DNA of 64,000 nucleotides from contig CM048844.1 of assembly GCA_026545765.1 (NCBI GenBank), forward strand, positions 74,623,029-74,687,028. Direction: 5' to 3'. The translations under genes were made by a program, and so were the position numbers. Positions 63,354 to 64,000 of the stretch are shown here, in pieces (position 1 is the first letter of the stretch; every line of letters starts with the position of its first letter). Source of the DNA: Plantago major (Eukaryota; Streptophyta; Magnoliopsida; Lamiales; Plantaginaceae). The notes beneath the pieces were generated by a model. That model worked only from the letters and a program-made list of their open reading frames with translations. It did not search any database and was not told the origin of the DNA.

Positions 63354-63456
63354 CTTGATTCACATTCTAATGTTTTGGTTATTGAGTTATTGTTTGTATT
63401 TAATACCATTCTCGGCTTCTTCCGGATGTTATCGCTTGATTCACATTCTAATGTTT
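63354..63456. repeat. short direct repeat after the ABCF fragment
   Basis: CTTGATTCACATTCTAATG occurs at about 63354 and again at about 63435. It marks the point where gene similarity ends. Confidence 0.8.
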
Positions 63457-63539
63457 TTACATCATATTGTCTAGTTTACGATGAAAATTTCTAGTTTTTA
63501 CATTATATTTTCAGGAATTCTCTAGTTTTTACATTAAAC

Positions 63540-64000
63540 CGATAATGAATTTGAAGTTTTGTCTAGTTTTTAGAGGATATTGTCTAGTTTTTAGGAAATA
63601 TTGTCTATTTTATTATCAAACACGTAACATAATTGTCTAGGAAGTTTTGTCTAGTTTTAGAGGATATTGTCTAGTTTTTACAAAATATTGTCTAGTTTTA
63701 TTATCAAACATGAGCATACAATTGTTCTAGGAAGTTTTGTACAGTTCTCTAAAGGATATTGTCTTAAGTTTTAGTGAACACTGTCTAGTTTTTTATTATC
63801 AAACATGAATTATAATTGTCTAGGAAGTTTTGTCTAGTTTTTTATTAAATATTAATCTAGTTTTTTATTATCAAACATAAACATAATTGTGTGTATGAAG
63901 TTTTGTCTAGTTTTTAGAGTATATTGTCTAGATTTTAAGAAATATTGTTTAGTTTTATTATCAAACATGAACATAATTATCTAGTAAGTTTTGTCTAGTT
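63540..64000. repeat. tandem-repeat array running off the window
   Basis: Variants of a unit containing TTATTATCAAACATGAACAT, AATTGTCTAGGAAGTTTTG and AGAGGATATTGTCTAGTTTT recur at roughly 90-110 bp, at least four times. GTCTAGTTTTTA also occurs at 61690, before the ABCF fragment. Confidence 0.88.

Overview
The window is nuclear DNA from a flowering plant. It has intron-bearing genes with GT-AG splice sites, a plant-type Mediator gene (MED7), and Ty1/copia, CACTA, hAT and Stowaway elements. An asterid such as a member of Lamiales is my guess, from the general character of the repeats. I see no tRNA, rRNA, CRISPR array or bacterial gene.

Layout. (1) 1-8410: the 3' part of a large Ty1/copia element on the + strand (E1): the end of pol, a long extra coding region downstream of pol, and the 3' LTR carrying a Stowaway MITE. 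(2) 8411-20220 and 20894-34064: two copies (A, B) of a tandem segmental duplication of about 12-13 kb. Each holds a MED7 gene on the - strand in five exons, pieces of CACTA 5' ends, an LTR-like TG...CA block and a 1.2-kb non-autonomous CACTA element. Copy B MED7 is intact (167 residues predicted). Copy A has a decayed exon 1. Copy B also has a partial inverted copy and an extra direct copy of MED7 exon 1 plus promoter. (3) 34604 to about 60806: a CACTA element interrupted by a 22-kb Ty1/copia element on the - strand (E2, 36460-58489, target duplication ATTGT). E2 is itself interrupted by a solo LTR (39997-42146, target duplication CGCAT) and by a hAT element (44541-48284, target duplication GTTTGATC). 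(4) 60807-61625: a third, damaged MED7 fragment. (5) About 61790-63341: a piece of an ABCF (GCN20-type) gene. (6) From about 63540 to the end: a tandem-repeat array.

The most unusual item is the extra coding region of E1 and E2. It lies between pol and the 3' LTR and contains a run of short exons, each starting just after an AG acceptor with GCTCA, GCTCC, GCTGAG or GTTCAA. All intact ones are in phase 0, with introns of about 76-85 bp, and they encode related acidic repeats (pattern K-x-P-E-T-x-x-V-x-E). Two members keep identical exon lengths between E1 and E2, but the exon number differs. The region looks like an intron-containing accessory gene that evolves by exon duplication.

Caution on reading frames: where repeat copies can be aligned, CAG or CTG in one copy is repeatedly CG in the other. 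Such single-base losses at CHG sites look like consensus errors in methylated DNA rather than mutation. Several apparent pseudogene frameshifts, and LTR-based ages, may therefore be unreliable.
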